In this document: positions 1 through 9,272 of the stretch, piece after piece | Layout of the letters: each line of letters begins with the position of its first letter | Position numbering within the stretch: position 1 is the stretch's first letter | NCBI RefSeq assembly: GCF_002109325.1 | Contig: NZ_CP015348.1 | Coordinates: forward strand, 1,522,501-1,586,500 | From: Sporosarcina ureae | Lineage (GTDB): Bacteria; Bacillota; Bacilli; Bacillales_A; Planococcaceae | DNA: 64,000 bases | Direction of reading: 5' to 3' | Notes under the pieces: generated by a model | Seen by the model: the letters and a program-made list of their open reading frames with translations, nothing else | Told to the model about the DNA's origin: nothing | The model's database searches: none | Program-made: the position numbers and the translations under genes

Positions 1-2097
1 TATCCATACTGTAACAATATCTCCGGATGCTACTACGTCTAAAGGATGCTTTACAAAGCCATTTTTCATTTTAGATATGTGTACTAATCCATCTTCTGAA
101 ACGCCAATATCTACAAATGCACCAAAGTCCACTACGTTACGGACAGTTCCTTGTAGTTCCATACCTTCATGCACGTCTTTGATATCGAGGACATCTGCTT
201 TCAGTAAAGGCTGAGGATAATCATCACGTGGATCGCGATTTGGACGCTGCAATGTTTGAATAATATCTTGAAGCGTGATTTCCCCTACATCCAACTGTAC
301 AGCAAGTTGTGCAATATCCACTTGTCCAAGTGCAGTTGTCGCTTCTTCAGTACCTAACTGAGACTTAGTAAGTTTCAGCTCTTTCAATACCGCTTCTGCA
401 ACTTTATAGCTCTCGGGGTGAATCCCTGTCGAGTCAAAACGTTCTTTTGATTCCGGTATACGCAAGAAGCCAATTGCCTGTTCATAAGTTTTCGCTCCTA
501 GTCTTGGGACCTTCTTCAATTCTGTGCGTTTTGTAAACTTCCCTACTTCTTCTCTCGCTTTGACTATATTCTCCGCCACTGTTTTAGATAGGCCTGAAAC
601 ATATTGCAACAACGACGATGAAGCAGTGTTGACATTAACCCCAACTCGGTTAACCGCTGTTTCTACAACAAATGAAAGTGAGTCCGTTAGATTCTTTTTT
701 GCTACATCGTGTTGGTATTGCCCAACGCCAATAGATTCTGGATCTATTTTCACAAGTTCTGATAACGGATCTTGTAGTCGGCGCGCAATGGATACCGCAC
801 TTCTCTGTTCCACTTGTAAGTCTGGGAACTCTTCCCGCGCTTTTGCAGAAGCTGAATACACACTTGCCCCCGCTTCATTAACGATTACATACGAAACCGG
901 CTCTTTCACTTCCTTAATTAAATCCACGATGAACTTTTCCGTTTCCCGTGACGCGGTACCATTACCGATCGCGATGATGGAAATCGGATACTTTTTAAGC
1001 AAATCCAGAATTACTTTCTTGGATGCATCTTTCTGAGGTTTCGGCGGATGCGGATAAATAACAGAGATATCTTGGAGTTTCCCTGTTTCATCTACCACGG
1101 CTAGTTTACAACCGGTTCTGAACGCTGGATCTACACCGAGTACTGTTCTACCCTTTAGCGGCGGTTGCAGTAATAGACTGCGCAGATTCTCGGAAAATAC
1201 ATGAATAGCTTGTGTTTCAGCCTTTTCAGTCAGGGCTGTACGAACTTCTCTTTCTATTGAAGGAGCGATTAGACGTTTAAATGAATCTTCTAGCGCTTCT
1301 TTTATATAAGTTGCTGAAGTAGAAGGGTGTCTTTTAAGATACGTACGTTCTAAATCACCGATAATGCGATCTGTAGGGAAACTTACGCCTACACGCAATA
1401 CATCTTCTTTCTCCCCGCGGTTAATAGCTAGAACGCGATGAGGTACGATCTTGTTAAGAGGTTCTTCATATTCATAGTAGTTTTCGAAGACTTTTTTTTC
1501 ATCTTCCGCATCCTTTTTCAAGATTGCAGTTAACTTCCCAGATGCCCATGTGATTTTACGTATTTTCTCACGCATCGTTGCGTCTTCCGATACTCTTTCT
1601 GCAACGATAAACTTTGCTCCTTCTAGAGCATCTTCTATTGAATGGATTTCTTTTTCAGGATTAATATAAGTTTGCGCAACAGTCTCAATGTTCGCAGACG
1701 ACTGTTGCATGAGTTGGTCAGCCAGTGGCTCTAGACCGTTTTCAATCGCAATCATTGCCTTCGTACGTCTTTTTTGTTTATAAGGGCGATATAAGTCTTC
1801 GATTCGTTGCAATACACTCGCACGCTCTATCTCAGCTTTTAACGTATCGTCCAGTTTACCTTGTTCTTCTATTAAACGAAGAACTTCTTCTTTTCGCTGT
1901 TCAAGCGATTTTATATAATGATAAGCATCTTCAATATCTTTGATCTGCACTTCATCGAGTGAACCCGTTGCTTCTTTTCTATAACGCGCAATAAAAGGTA
2001 CTGTGTTGCCTTCTTCCAACAATGCGATAACGCTTGCAGTTTGGCGTTTACCAATTCCTGCTCGGCTTGCAGTTGCCTCCATAAGATCTCTTGACAA
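1..2097 (-). CDS. tex: Tex (YdcI/YhgF) RNA-binding transcription accessory protein, C-terminus cut by the window edge
   Basis: The reverse strand stays open from a TTG at 2097 to base 1, giving 699 codons without a stop, so the last few tens of residues are missing. The start is set by AGGGGTGG five bases upstream of the TTG; an in-frame ATG at 2082 is the alternative. The N-terminus reads SRDLMEATASRAGIGKRQ, followed by the conserved EEGNTVPFIARYRKEATG segment. The central part carries the YqgF/RNase H-like fold (VLGVDPAFRTGCKLAVVDE) and then helix-hairpin-helix repeats. The visible end is an S1 domain (GTVRNVVDFGAFVDIG). Tex proteins are cytoplasmic nucleic-acid-binding factors tied to transcription. 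The position downstream of rsbX matches ydcI in Bacillus subtilis. Confidence 0.95.
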   Translation of the reverse strand, partial: MSRDLMEATASRAGIGKRQTASVIALLEEGNTVPFIARYRKEATGSLDEVQIKDIEDAYHYIKSLEQRKEEVLRLIEEQGKLDDTLKAEIERASVLQRIEDLYRPYKQKRRTKAMIAIENGLEPLADQLMQQSSANIETVAQTYINPEKEIHSIEDALEGAKFIVAERVSEDATMREKIRKITWASGKLTAILKKDAEDEKKVFENYYEYEEPLNKIVPHRVLAINRGEKEDVLRVGVSFPTDRIIGDLERTYLKRHPSTSATYIKEALEDSFKRLIAPSIEREVRTALTEKAETQAIHVFSENLRSLLLQPPLKGRTVLGVDPAFRTGCKLAVVDETGKLQDISVIYPHPPKPQKDASKKVILDLLKKYPISIIAIGNGTASRETEKFIVDLIKEVKEPVSYVIVNEAGASVYSASAKAREEFPDLQVEQRSAVSIARRLQDPLSELVKIDPESIGVGQYQHDVAKKNLTDSLSFVVETAVNRVGVNVNTASSSLLQYVSGLSKTVAENIVKAREEVGKFTKRTELKKVPRLGAKTYEQAIGFLRIPESKERFDSTGIHPESYKVAEAVLKELKLTKSQLGTEEATTALGQVDIAQLAVQLDVGEITLQDIIQTLQRPNRDPRDDYPQPLLKADVLDIKDVHEGMELQGTVRNVVDFGAFVDIGVSEDGLVHISKMKNGFVKHPLDVVASGDIVTVWI

Positions 2098-2178
2098 TTT
2101 AACCACCCCTTCTTCTTTCCATATAATAGCATGTTTCGAAAACAGTTTCCTTCTGCAACCTTTTATTTTTTGACACAA

Positions 2179-2206
2179 AAAAGCCGCTTCAATTTAATGA
2201 AGCAGG
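2179..2206 (-). terminator. Intrinsic terminator of the sigB operon
   Basis: On the minus strand GCTTCA pairs with TGAAGC around a TTAAAT loop, extended by flanking GC pairs, and is followed by six T residues. The hairpin overlaps the rsbX stop codon (TAA at 2194-2196), so the operon ends almost without a 3' untranslated tail. Confidence 0.8.
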
Positions 2207-2790
2207 CTAGCTGAGATGAATGTGGCATCATCGTTATCTTCAATTGTACCTTCAACTTTTTTGTACAATTGGTACGGAGTAGAGTTTTCTTGTAGATACT
2301 TTTTAGGACTGCGTAAGTTTACGCCATCAGAATGAAGGAAGAATCGATCATTCTTATTATAAGGATATCTTTGCGTACGCGGTGATTGTGGTCTGCCCGA
2401 TAGATATCCCATGACTGGCAAAGGATAAATCATCTGACCACTTGATTGCAGGATATAGATACGGATGTTACCAACACAACTATATTCCAGGGTTTGTTGT
2501 TCGAAATACACTTTTACAATCCCAACTGCAGCACCTCGTTTATGCAACATCTTTTTATTGCAGCGGTGCAACAAATCGTCAGGTGATTCATGATGATAGA
2601 GTTTTAAGACTTGTGGAATTATTTCAGCTGATTCTTTCGCTTCTGTTCCACTACCCAAACCGTCTGCAATAGCACAAATGAAATAATCTTCTTCTGAATG
2701 AATGTAGTATGCATCCCCAGAATCTTTATTACCCTTTTTGGACTGTTGATATATATATGCCTCTACATAGTCATTCTCAAAAGTTTCCAC
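2194..2790 (-). CDS. rsbX: RsbX, PP2C-type serine phosphatase, feedback regulator of SigB
   Basis: 198 residues, close to the 199 of Bacillus subtilis RsbX. It carries the PP2C metal motif CAIADGLGSGTEAKESA near residues 37-54 and a second acidic motif FFLHSDGVNLRS near residue 150. In the known pathway RsbX dephosphorylates RsbS and RsbR and so resets the stressosome after environmental stress. It starts with GTG, sharing one base with the sigB TAG stop (TAGTG), which suggests translational coupling. It is the last gene of the operon and is followed by a terminator that overlaps its stop. Confidence 0.95.
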   Translation of the reverse strand: METFENDYVEAYIYQQSKKGNKDSGDAYYIHSEEDYFICAIADGLGSGTEAKESAEIIPQVLKLYHHESPDDLLHRCNKKMLHKRGAAVGIVKVYFEQQTLEYSCVGNIRIYILQSSGQMIYPLPVMGYLSGRPQSPRTQRYPYNKNDRFFLHSDGVNLRSPKKYLQENSTPYQLYKKVEGTIEDNDDATFISASLLH

Positions 2791-3549
2791 TAATTTGCAC
2801 CACCACTCGTTAAGATTACTTCTTGCAACTTTTTAATCGCTTTACGTTGAAGACGCGAAACGTGCATTTGGGAAATATCCAGTAATTCTCCAGCTTCTTT
2901 CTGGCTCATCTGATCGATATATGTATACTGGATAATCTGACGTTCCCGTTCACTTAGAACGTTTAGGGCGTTTAATACAAGCATGCGTTGATCTGTTTTT
3001 TCAAAACCGTCATCCGTCTCACCAATAATATCAAGCAGTGTGATCGTCCCGCCCTCTGAATCCGCATCCAAAGTATGGTCAATTGACAGAGCTTGATAAC
3101 TTCTGCCCATTTCCATCGCTTCAAGAACTAATTCTTCGTCGGTACCTAGATATTCTGCTATTTCATAAACCATTGGTGAACGTTGAAATTCAGTCGTTAA
3201 TATTTCCACGGCTGCTTTGATTTTCGGACCCAATTCCTTAATTCGGCGCGGCACGTGAACAGCCCATGTCTTATCACGAAGAAATCGTTTGATTTCCCCG
3301 ATGATTGTCGGCACAGCAAACGCTTCGAAGTTACGTCCTTGCTCAGGATCGTATCTTCTAATTGCGCCTAAAAGTCCAAGCATTCCTGCTTGTACAATAT
3401 CCTCATGGTGTGATTGCCCGCGTGAATATTTGCGCGCAATAGAGTGCACCAGTCGCTCATAATGCAGGACTAGTTGTGTTTGTGCATGGTCGTCATTATT
3501 CTCCTGATAGTCATGTATCCATTGAATGACCTGTTCCTTTGTTTCGTTA

Positions 3550-3575
<26 letters not shown>
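2790..3575 (-). CDS. sigB: RNA polymerase general stress sigma factor SigB
   Basis: 261 residues (262 in Bacillus subtilis). Region 2 is visible around YDPEQGRNFEAFAVPTIIGE, the core-binding and -10 recognition part. Region 3 follows (VHVPRRIKEL), and region 4 ends in a helix-turn-helix, LSERERQIIQYTYIDQMSQ then KEAGELLDISQMHVSRLQRK. SigB redirects RNA polymerase to stress promoters when released from the anti-sigma factor RsbW. The ORF begins inside the 3' end of rsbW (26-nt overlap), keeping sigma and anti-sigma synthesis coupled. Three candidate SigB promoters lie in this window, one of them driving rsbV-rsbW-sigB-rsbX itself. Confidence 0.98.
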
Positions 3576-4009
<434 letters not shown>

Positions 4010-4023
<14 letters not shown>

Positions 4024-4351
4024 TATCTTCGCCACCTTTAGACTGTTCTATCTCCATAATCTCACTAAGGCCAGTAATTTCAAACAATCGATAAAGGCGT
4101 TGGTTTAATCCTTTGATAACCAATTTTCCATTGTGCGCTTTTACTTCCTTATAAAATCCAACAAATACACCTAGACCAGTACTATCCATATAGTTGACTT
4201 CAGACAAATCCAATTCAACTTCAATTCCTTCAGCCAAGTCTAAATTAGTCAAATGCTCTTTTAGCTTTGGTGCTGTATATATATCGATTTCACCGATAAC
4301 CTTAAAATTATGCACAAGATCTTTATCCACTTGCTCAACTTGTAAATTCAT
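4010..4351 (-). CDS. rsbV: RsbV, anti-anti-sigma factor (STAS domain)
   Basis: 113-residue STAS protein. The phosphorylatable serine is S57 in the motif YMDSTGLGVFVG. Unphosphorylated RsbV binds RsbW and frees SigB; RsbW inactivates it by phosphorylation and RsbU reactivates it. GGGGTGG stands five bases before the ATG. It is the first gene behind the internal SigB-type promoter at 4427-4451, so it belongs both to the long operon and to the autoregulated short transcript. Confidence 0.97.
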
Positions 4352-4426
4352 TTCGCCACCCCGATCGATTTCTCTATTTTCTTAGAATGTAAAGCGTAAC
4401 CTAACTTGCTATACACTCCTTGTTTT

Positions 4427-4451
4427 ATACCCATTCCCTTATTTTCTAAAC
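4427..4451 (-). promoter_or_regulatory. SigB-dependent promoter ahead of rsbV
   Basis: On the minus strand GTTTAG (4446-4451) and GGGTAT (4427-4432) are separated by exactly 13 bases, which matches the SigB consensus GTTTAA-N12-15-GGGTAT except for the last -35 base. It lies in the rsbU-rsbV gap, the same place as the autoregulatory promoter in Bacillus subtilis. Confidence 0.88.
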
Positions 4452-4453
4452 CT

Positions 4454-5458
4454 TTATTTTGTTTTTTTCAAAATAACTAGAGTAAAGTCATCATGCAATT
4501 CATAATTCTGCATTTTAGAGAGCTCACTAAATAAATGATCTACCATGGTTTGAGCACTTTCCGCGCGTACGTCACATAGCAAATCCTGGATGACATCCAT
4601 TTCTATAAATCCTTTTTCCGTTCTCGTTTCTGTTACGCCATCTGTCATGATTGCGACGAAGTCACCATTTTCAAGACGTACTGTACGTTCTTCGTACTTT
4701 GCATCTTCTTGTACTCCTAGCAATAACCCTTTGCTCTCAAGCAAACTAAAGTTATTCTCGGATGCGCGATAAAATAACGCAGGTTCATGACCAGCAGATG
4801 AATGGCGGAACACAGAGCTTTCCGTGTCATATTTTCCATAGAACATAGAAATAAACATCGTATCGGCAATACTTCGCTCCACCATTTTATTGATGAAGCT
4901 TAGCACTTCGGAAGGACTTCTCTGTTCATATCGCAAACTGTCCATCCCAAACTTGACCATGGACATATGCATAGCAGCGGACATACCCTTTCCGATAATA
5001 TCTGCTACCGCTAGACATACCTCATGTGTATTATCATTCAGGAAGTAGACATAGTCCCCATTCATTTGCTTAGACGGCTTTGACGTCCAGCCTATATCTA
5101 GACCCTCGACTTGGGGGGTCGTTGTCTGCAACAACGTATTTTGTACACGAACCGCAATATCCATCTCTGTTTGAATGATTTCCTGTTTGCGAATCAAACT
5201 CTGATGTTCTTTTAGTGCTAGTCCATAATGAATCATCATTTCAATTAAAAAGTCGAACGAAACACTCACGTCAGATGGCAGATCCTTAATCAGTTGTTCA
5301 ATTGACGTCTTATGAATACTGATAACATCTTCTGGCGCGATATCCTTTTCTATGAAGCTGCGGCTGAATTGCTGTCCCAAATAGAGATCTTCTTCTCCTT
5401 TGGAGTGCAGATAATTCTCCAGCATTTGTTTATACTGCTTACCCGCCTCCTGTGGCAA
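4454..5458 (-). CDS. rsbU: RsbU, PP2C phosphatase of RsbV
   Basis: 334 residues (335 in Bacillus subtilis). Residues 1-85 form the helical RsbU_N domain that binds RsbT (SFDFLIEMMIHYG). After a short linker, a SpoIIE/PP2C phosphatase domain runs to the end, with ADIIGKGMSAAMHMSM, HSSAGHEPALFY and AIMTDGVTETRT. When activated by RsbT it dephosphorylates RsbV and so starts the SigB response. The start is TTG, placed by AGGAG ten bases upstream; a stop codon nine bases further up rules out a longer protein. Confidence 0.96.
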   Translation of the reverse strand: MPQEAGKQYKQMLENYLHSKGEEDLYLGQQFSRSFIEKDIAPEDVISIHKTSIEQLIKDLPSDVSVSFDFLIEMMIHYGLALKEHQSLIRKQEIIQTEMDIAVRVQNTLLQTTTPQVEGLDIGWTSKPSKQMNGDYVYFLNDNTHEVCLAVADIIGKGMSAAMHMSMVKFGMDSLRYEQRSPSEVLSFINKMVERSIADTMFISMFYGKYDTESSVFRHSSAGHEPALFYRASENNFSLLESKGLLLGVQEDAKYEERTVRLENGDFVAIMTDGVTETRTEKGFIEMDVIQDLLCDVRAESAQTMVDHLFSELSKMQNYELHDDFTLVILKKTK

Positions 5459-5471
5459 TACCCTTCAACTC

Positions 5472-5873
5472 CTAGTGCAACCATTTCGTCGCTGTAATAG
5501 TGGTTCCTATGCCCACTTCTGTTTCCACACTAAAATCATCCATTAACCGTTTGACCCCTGGCATACCTGCACCCAGTCCTCCTGAAGTCGTATACCCATC
5601 TGTCATAACTTTTTGCAAATCAGAAATTCCCGGTCCATCATCGGAAGCTGTAATAATTAAGCCTACACGTGGACCTACTTGAACAGATTCTATTTCAATT
5701 CTGCCTTTTCCTGCATAAAGATATATATTCCTTGCCAATTCACTAATAGCCGTCGTAATTCTAGCTTGGTCAACTGTCCCAAAGCCAGTGCTCTTCGCCT
5801 CATTACGGCCCAATTGTCTAGCAGCAACTATATCCCATTCTGTATTGATCTCTATAGAAGACCTGTGTTCCAT
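5472..5873 (-). CDS. rsbT: RsbT, serine kinase and switch protein of the stressosome
   Basis: 133-residue GHKL kinase with the N box ISELARNIYLYAGKG and the G1 box ASDDGPGISD. RsbT phosphorylates RsbS and RsbR, leaves the stressosome, and then activates RsbU. GGAGG lies seven bases before the ATG, and the gene begins two bases after the rsbS stop. The rsbR-rsbS-rsbT-rsbU order is that of the Bacillus environmental stress branch. Confidence 0.97.
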   Translation of the reverse strand: MEHRSSIEINTEWDIVAARQLGRNEAKSTGFGTVDQARITTAISELARNIYLYAGKGRIEIESVQVGPRVGLIITASDDGPGISDLQKVMTDGYTTSGGLGAGMPGVKRLMDDFSVETEVGIGTTITATKWLH

Positions 5874-5875
5874 GG

Positions 5876-6238
5876 TCAGGCCTCCAATTCTCTAGTTAAT
5901 TTCTCTAGCCCATTCTCTAGATCTAATGCTGTGGTTACATTCTCTAAACGTATACCTAATTCAATTAGTGTAATGGCTACAGAAGGCTGAATGCCTGTGA
6001 TGACAACTTTCGCACCCATAAGACTCGTCATATGAATAACATCCCCAAGAACTTTTGCGATGAATGAATCAATGAAGTCGATTGGTGTCAAATCGATCAC
6101 AACGCCGCGTGCAGATGTTTTATGCAATTGATTCAGTAAATCTTCCTGGAATTGTAAAGCTGTCTGATCATCAAGCTCCACTTGGATAGATACAATCAAT
6201 GTGTCTTTTAGCTTTAGAATCGGGATTCGCATCTTCAT
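5876..6238 (-). CDS. rsbS: RsbS, STAS scaffold protein of the stressosome
   Basis: 120 residues from ATG 6238. Two ATGs lie six bases apart; I chose the first because GGAGGAGG stands nine bases upstream, and it follows the rsbR stop after a single base. The STAS motif [15 protein letters not shown] contains the serine that RsbT phosphorylates (about S58). RsbS and RsbR co-assemble into the large cytoplasmic stressosome that holds RsbT inactive until stress. Sequence such as [17 protein letters not shown] is nearly identical to the Bacillus protein. Confidence 0.96.
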   Translation of the reverse strand: MKMRIPILKLKDTLIVSIQVELDDQTALQFQEDLLNQLHKTSARGVVIDLTPIDFIDSFIAKVLGDVIHMTSLMGAKVVITGIQPSVAITLIELGIRLENVTTALDLENGLEKLTRELEA

Positions 6239-6239
6239 A

Positions 6240-7067
6240 CTACTTTTCCTCCTCCACAATTGTCCGCCCTGTCATTTCAAGCGCTTTTTGCATGCCTCTG
6301 CGTAACGTACTCGTTGTCGAGAAATCTGTCAGATTAATGCCTAGCGTGACAATAGTCTGCGCAATCTCCGGACGGATTCCGACTAGCATACATTTCGCAC
6401 CGACTAAACGAACGGCATCAGCCGCTTGAATAATATGGTGTGCAACCATCGTATCTACTACCGGAACACCCGTGATATCTAGCAATACAACTTCAGCACG
6501 TTGCTTGACAACGCCTTCTAGTAGGTTCTCCATGATCAGTTTCGCACGTTCCGTATCAATCGTACCCACTAACGGCATGACAGAGATCTTGTCAAATACA
6601 GGAATCAACGAAGCCGAAAGCTCTTGCAATGCAATCTTCTGCAAAATATCTGTGCGCTCCCACTTTGTAGAGTATTCATCGATGATGCTTTCCCTTAATG
6701 GATTAATCCAGTTAGAGAAGATATTTACACCTTCGCGTAGATTGGTATCTTTCAAAATCCCCGTTTCAAAAAATAAGTTATAGACTACTGAAGAAAACGT
6801 ATCGATAGCACGGTTGATAAATTTAATAGACCAACCAAAATGAATGATCTTTTCCGTGAACTCGTCCAATCGTGCCTTGTCCACTTTTTCGCGGGTAGCT
6901 AGATTGGAAGTCATAAGTTCAGTGAATTCCCTACTCGTCGTTGCCACCACCGCAGCTGGCATTAAGTCCAAAAAACGCTCATCAGCATTTTCTTTCATTT
7001 CTTCTACCCAGCGCATTGTAATTGTATCTATATTCTCGGCTATTCCTTTTCTCATGACTTCATTCAT
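6240..7067 (-). CDS. rsbR: RsbR, stressosome sensor/co-antagonist (RsbRA type)
   Basis: 275 residues. The N-terminal 140 or so form the non-heme globin-like sensory domain ([20 protein letters not shown]). A STAS domain follows, with [15 protein letters not shown] and [15 protein letters not shown] holding the two threonines that RsbT phosphorylates in the family. The start ATG has AGGGAGG eleven bases upstream. It is the first gene of the rsb operon. A strong hairpin at 7166-7199 separates it from the toxin gene, so the rsb operon probably has its own promoter in 7068-7160, but I could not fix a convincing -35. Confidence 0.95.
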   Translation of the reverse strand: MNEVMRKGIAENIDTITMRWVEEMKENADERFLDLMPAAVVATTSREFTELMTSNLATREKVDKARLDEFTEKIIHFGWSIKFINRAIDTFSSVVYNLFFETGILKDTNLREGVNIFSNWINPLRESIIDEYSTKWERTDILQKIALQELSASLIPVFDKISVMPLVGTIDTERAKLIMENLLEGVVKQRAEVVLLDITGVPVVDTMVAHHIIQAADAVRLVGAKCMLVGIRPEIAQTIVTLGINLTDFSTTSTLRRGMQKALEMTGRTIVEEEK

Positions 7068-7165
7068 CGTTATTTGTTCCTCCCTACATCTTCAATTATC
7101 TCTATTGTATCGAATTTCTCTACAAACTACATGTTTTTACTCATTTTTTTAAAAATCAAAAAAGT

Positions 7166-7199
7166 AAAAACACTATAACCGGTTGGCTATAGTGTTTTT
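7166..7199. terminator. Intrinsic terminator between ndoA and rsbR
   Basis: AAAAACACTATA and TATAGTGTTTTT form a perfect 12-bp stem around a 10-base loop. Tracts of A and T on both sides let it work in either direction. On the minus strand it ends the transcript carrying ndoA before the rsb operon begins. Confidence 0.85.
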
Positions 7200-7254
7200 A
7201 AGCAGCCATTGGTTACTAGCACCATCTGCAATAAAAGTTATTAGAATATGTATG

Positions 7255-7605
7255 CTAAAATTTAATAAGCCCGAAGCTTACTTGCAATGCTTCGTCGACT
7301 TGTTTCATTAACGCATCGTCTAAGTGAGTTATTTTGTCTGTGAGCCTTGACTTGTCGATTGTGCGGACTTGCTCGAGCAGGATGACTGAATCCCGCTCGA
7401 ATCCATGCCGTGCCGCCGTAATTTCGACATGTGTCGGCAATTTTGCTTTTTGTATTTGTGCAGTAATGGCTGCTACAATAACGGTGGGACTGAATCGATT
7501 ACCGATATCATTTTGGATGATCAGTACCGGTCTAGTTCCACCTTGTTCAGAACCGACTACAGGTGACAAATCTGCAAAAAAGACGTCTCCGCGTTTAATT
7601 GCCAA
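7255..7605 (-). CDS. ndoA: NdoA (EndoA/MazF), toxin mRNA interferase
   Basis: 116 residues from a TTG at 7605, exactly the length of Bacillus subtilis EndoA. GGAGG, formed by the last codons of ndoAI, lies eight bases upstream. The core [20 protein letters not shown] then [17 protein letters not shown] is the PemK/MazF fold with the conserved catalytic Arg/Thr. MazF-type toxins cleave single-stranded mRNA at short motifs and are neutralised by the partner encoded four bases upstream. The upstream reading frame to 7662 is the tail of ndoAI read in another frame, not part of this protein. Confidence 0.96.
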   Translation of the reverse strand: MAIKRGDVFFADLSPVVGSEQGGTRPVLIIQNDIGNRFSPTVIVAAITAQIQKAKLPTHVEITAARHGFERDSVILLEQVRTIDKSRLTDKITHLDDALMKQVDEALQVSFGLIKF

Positions 7606-7609
7606 CTTT

Positions 7610-7891
7610 TCATCCTCCGCTGACGCAACGTTCCACGGTATGCTGAGCCTCAAATTCCGCATATAAACATTCTGCCGCTATGTTGAGGTTGATCTGCGAC
7701 ATTTCCACATAACCTCTAATCATGGCTTCACGCAATAAGGAAGCTTCACCATTTTCGATATGTTTCACATCTGTCATATAAACGAAATCTTCTTGCACTT
7801 GCTCCCATTGAAAGATTGCGTCTTCATTTTGCTGTTGCAATCTGGTCGAGGCTATACTAAGTATTCTTTTATCGTTTTTATCCGTACGCAA
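7610..7891 (-). CDS. ndoAI: NdoAI (EndoAI/MazE-type) antitoxin, divergent N-terminus
   Basis: 93 residues from a TTG at 7891, the same length as the Bacillus subtilis antitoxin, with GGAGG eight bases upstream. An in-frame ATG at 7915 would add eight residues but has no spaced ribosome binding site. The C-terminal toxin-binding half, [16 protein letters not shown] then [10 protein letters not shown], is clearly conserved. The N-terminal half ([14 protein letters not shown] then [14 protein letters not shown]) has the register of a ribbon-helix-helix domain but has lost most of its usual residues. Toxin and antitoxin are translationally coupled. Confidence 0.9.
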   Translation of the reverse strand: MRTDKNDKRILSIASTRLQQQNEDAIFQWEQVQEDFVYMTDVKHIENGEASLLREAMIRGYVEMSQINLNIAAECLYAEFEAQHTVERCVSGG

Positions 7892-7934
7892 ATCGAGCAC
7901 CTCCGACAAACCCATCCCTTTATTTCTATATCAT

Positions 7935-7964
7935 TTCTATCTTACCATTTATATTGGAATATGA
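7935..7964 (-). promoter_or_regulatory. Possible SigA promoter of ndoAI-ndoA
   Basis: On the minus strand TTTTCA and TAAGAT are separated by 17 bases, about 45 bases ahead of the antitoxin start. The -35 is weak, so this is a suggestion only. Confidence 0.3.
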
Positions 7965-8071
7965 AAAGACAAGGATTTGAGTGTTCTGACAAGAAATACT
8001 AGTTTGGTCAGTAGAATGTCGAATTGTATGGACATTGCGTCATATATTAAGCCAGATAGTTTCGACCTTTA

Positions 8072-9184
8072 TTACGTATAGACTCTAGGTATTCGTGTGG
8101 AAAACGTTACAGCTATTTCATAGGGTATTGTGTGTAAGCGTTCAGACCATTCTTCTATAACTATTTCTTCGTTGCCTTGTTTGCCTATCAATACCACTTT
8201 TTCACCTTCAGGATATTCACAAGGTAATCGGATCATGCATTGGTCCATACAAATGGTTCCGACAATAGGTACCCTTTTACCGTCAATCAGTACTTCCTGA
8301 CCATTTAACGAACGCTTCAATCCATCTGCGTAGCCTATTGGTAATGTAGCAATCCATTCTCCTTCAGCAGCTTCATACGACCCACCGTAGCTAATTTTTT
8401 CACCAGCCGTCATTCTTTTCACATATGCTACTTCAGTTTCAATCGTCAATGCCCGCTCGAGTTTAAATGGTAGTTGCTTTGCTACCGTATCGGAAGGCGG
8501 GATGCCGTATAAACCTATGCCAAAACGAACAGCATCTAGTGCATAATTAGGAAACAGTAATGCCCCTGCACTATTTGACGCGTGAACGAGACGCGGCTTT
8601 TCAGGCAAGCGATTCACAAGGTGCATAAATCGTTCAAACTGTCGCCGCGTTGGCTCCCGATCATCTTCATCAGCACGTGCAAAATGAGTAAAAACGCCAT
8701 CTATAGTTAGACTAGACTGTTGAATGCATTTCACTAATTGAGCAAGTTCTTCTTCAGTTCGTACTCCAATTCTACCCATTCCACTGTCGATTTTTACATG
8801 AATTCTACATTTATTATCAAACGGTTGCTGAGCGTTTACTTGTTTTACCCAATTCGCACTTGTGACCGTTAAAATAATACGTTGTTGCGCCGCTATCGCT
8901 GCAAATGAAACTGGCGAAACCCCTAGCACAAGTATATCGGCAGTCGGTTGTGTTTTTCTGAGCGTCATCGCTTCATCTGGCGTGGCAACAGCGAACATTT
9001 CTGCTCCCGCCTGCAATGCAGCGGAAGCAGCCTCCGCTACTCCATGCCCGTAACCATCTGATTTAACGACCGCGATCAGCTTAGTTTCTTTAGGTAAATA
9101 AGAAATGAGGTGTTTTGCATTATGCTTAATAGCCGCTGTATTAATAATCGCACGTGTTGGCCGATATTCCGTTTCGTTGAACAT
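8072..9184 (-). CDS. alr: Alanine racemase
   Basis: 370 residues, normal for the family. The PLP-binding lysine is K41 in AVVKSDGYGHG. The C-terminal beta domain has the catalytic tyrosine motif KISYGGSYEA and the conserved TICMDQCMIRL. The enzyme converts L-alanine to D-alanine in the cytoplasm for peptidoglycan. D-Ala-D-Ala ligase (ddl) and MurF, which use its product, lie 9 kb away. GAGGTGG precedes the ATG by six bases. Its place between the YdcC-like lipoprotein and ndoAI is the Bacillus subtilis arrangement. Confidence 0.97.
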   Translation of the reverse strand: MFNETEYRPTRAIINTAAIKHNAKHLISYLPKETKLIAVVKSDGYGHGVAEAASAALQAGAEMFAVATPDEAMTLRKTQPTADILVLGVSPVSFAAIAAQQRIILTVTSANWVKQVNAQQPFDNKCRIHVKIDSGMGRIGVRTEEELAQLVKCIQQSSLTIDGVFTHFARADEDDREPTRRQFERFMHLVNRLPEKPRLVHASNSAGALLFPNYALDAVRFGIGLYGIPPSDTVAKQLPFKLERALTIETEVAYVKRMTAGEKISYGGSYEAAEGEWIATLPIGYADGLKRSLNGQEVLIDGKRVPIVGTICMDQCMIRLPCEYPEGEKVVLIGKQGNEEIVIEEWSERLHTIPYEIAVTFSTRIPRVYT

Positions 9185-9272
9185 TACTTTCCACCTCGTT
9201 ATAGGATAGACTGTCGCATAAAATAATTATCTATCCAAAGGCATAGCCAAGTCAATTGATTTCAGTTGTTGA

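Noticed and set aside
524..2132. ORFs on the plus strand and a short minus-strand ORF (1911-2132) in the tex region
   Set aside because: They are shadows of tex, whose own frame is open across the whole region and matches the family.
7255..7662. Longer toxin starting at 7662
   Set aside because: The extra 19 residues are the antitoxin 3' end in another frame. GGAGG and homologue length place the start at 7605.
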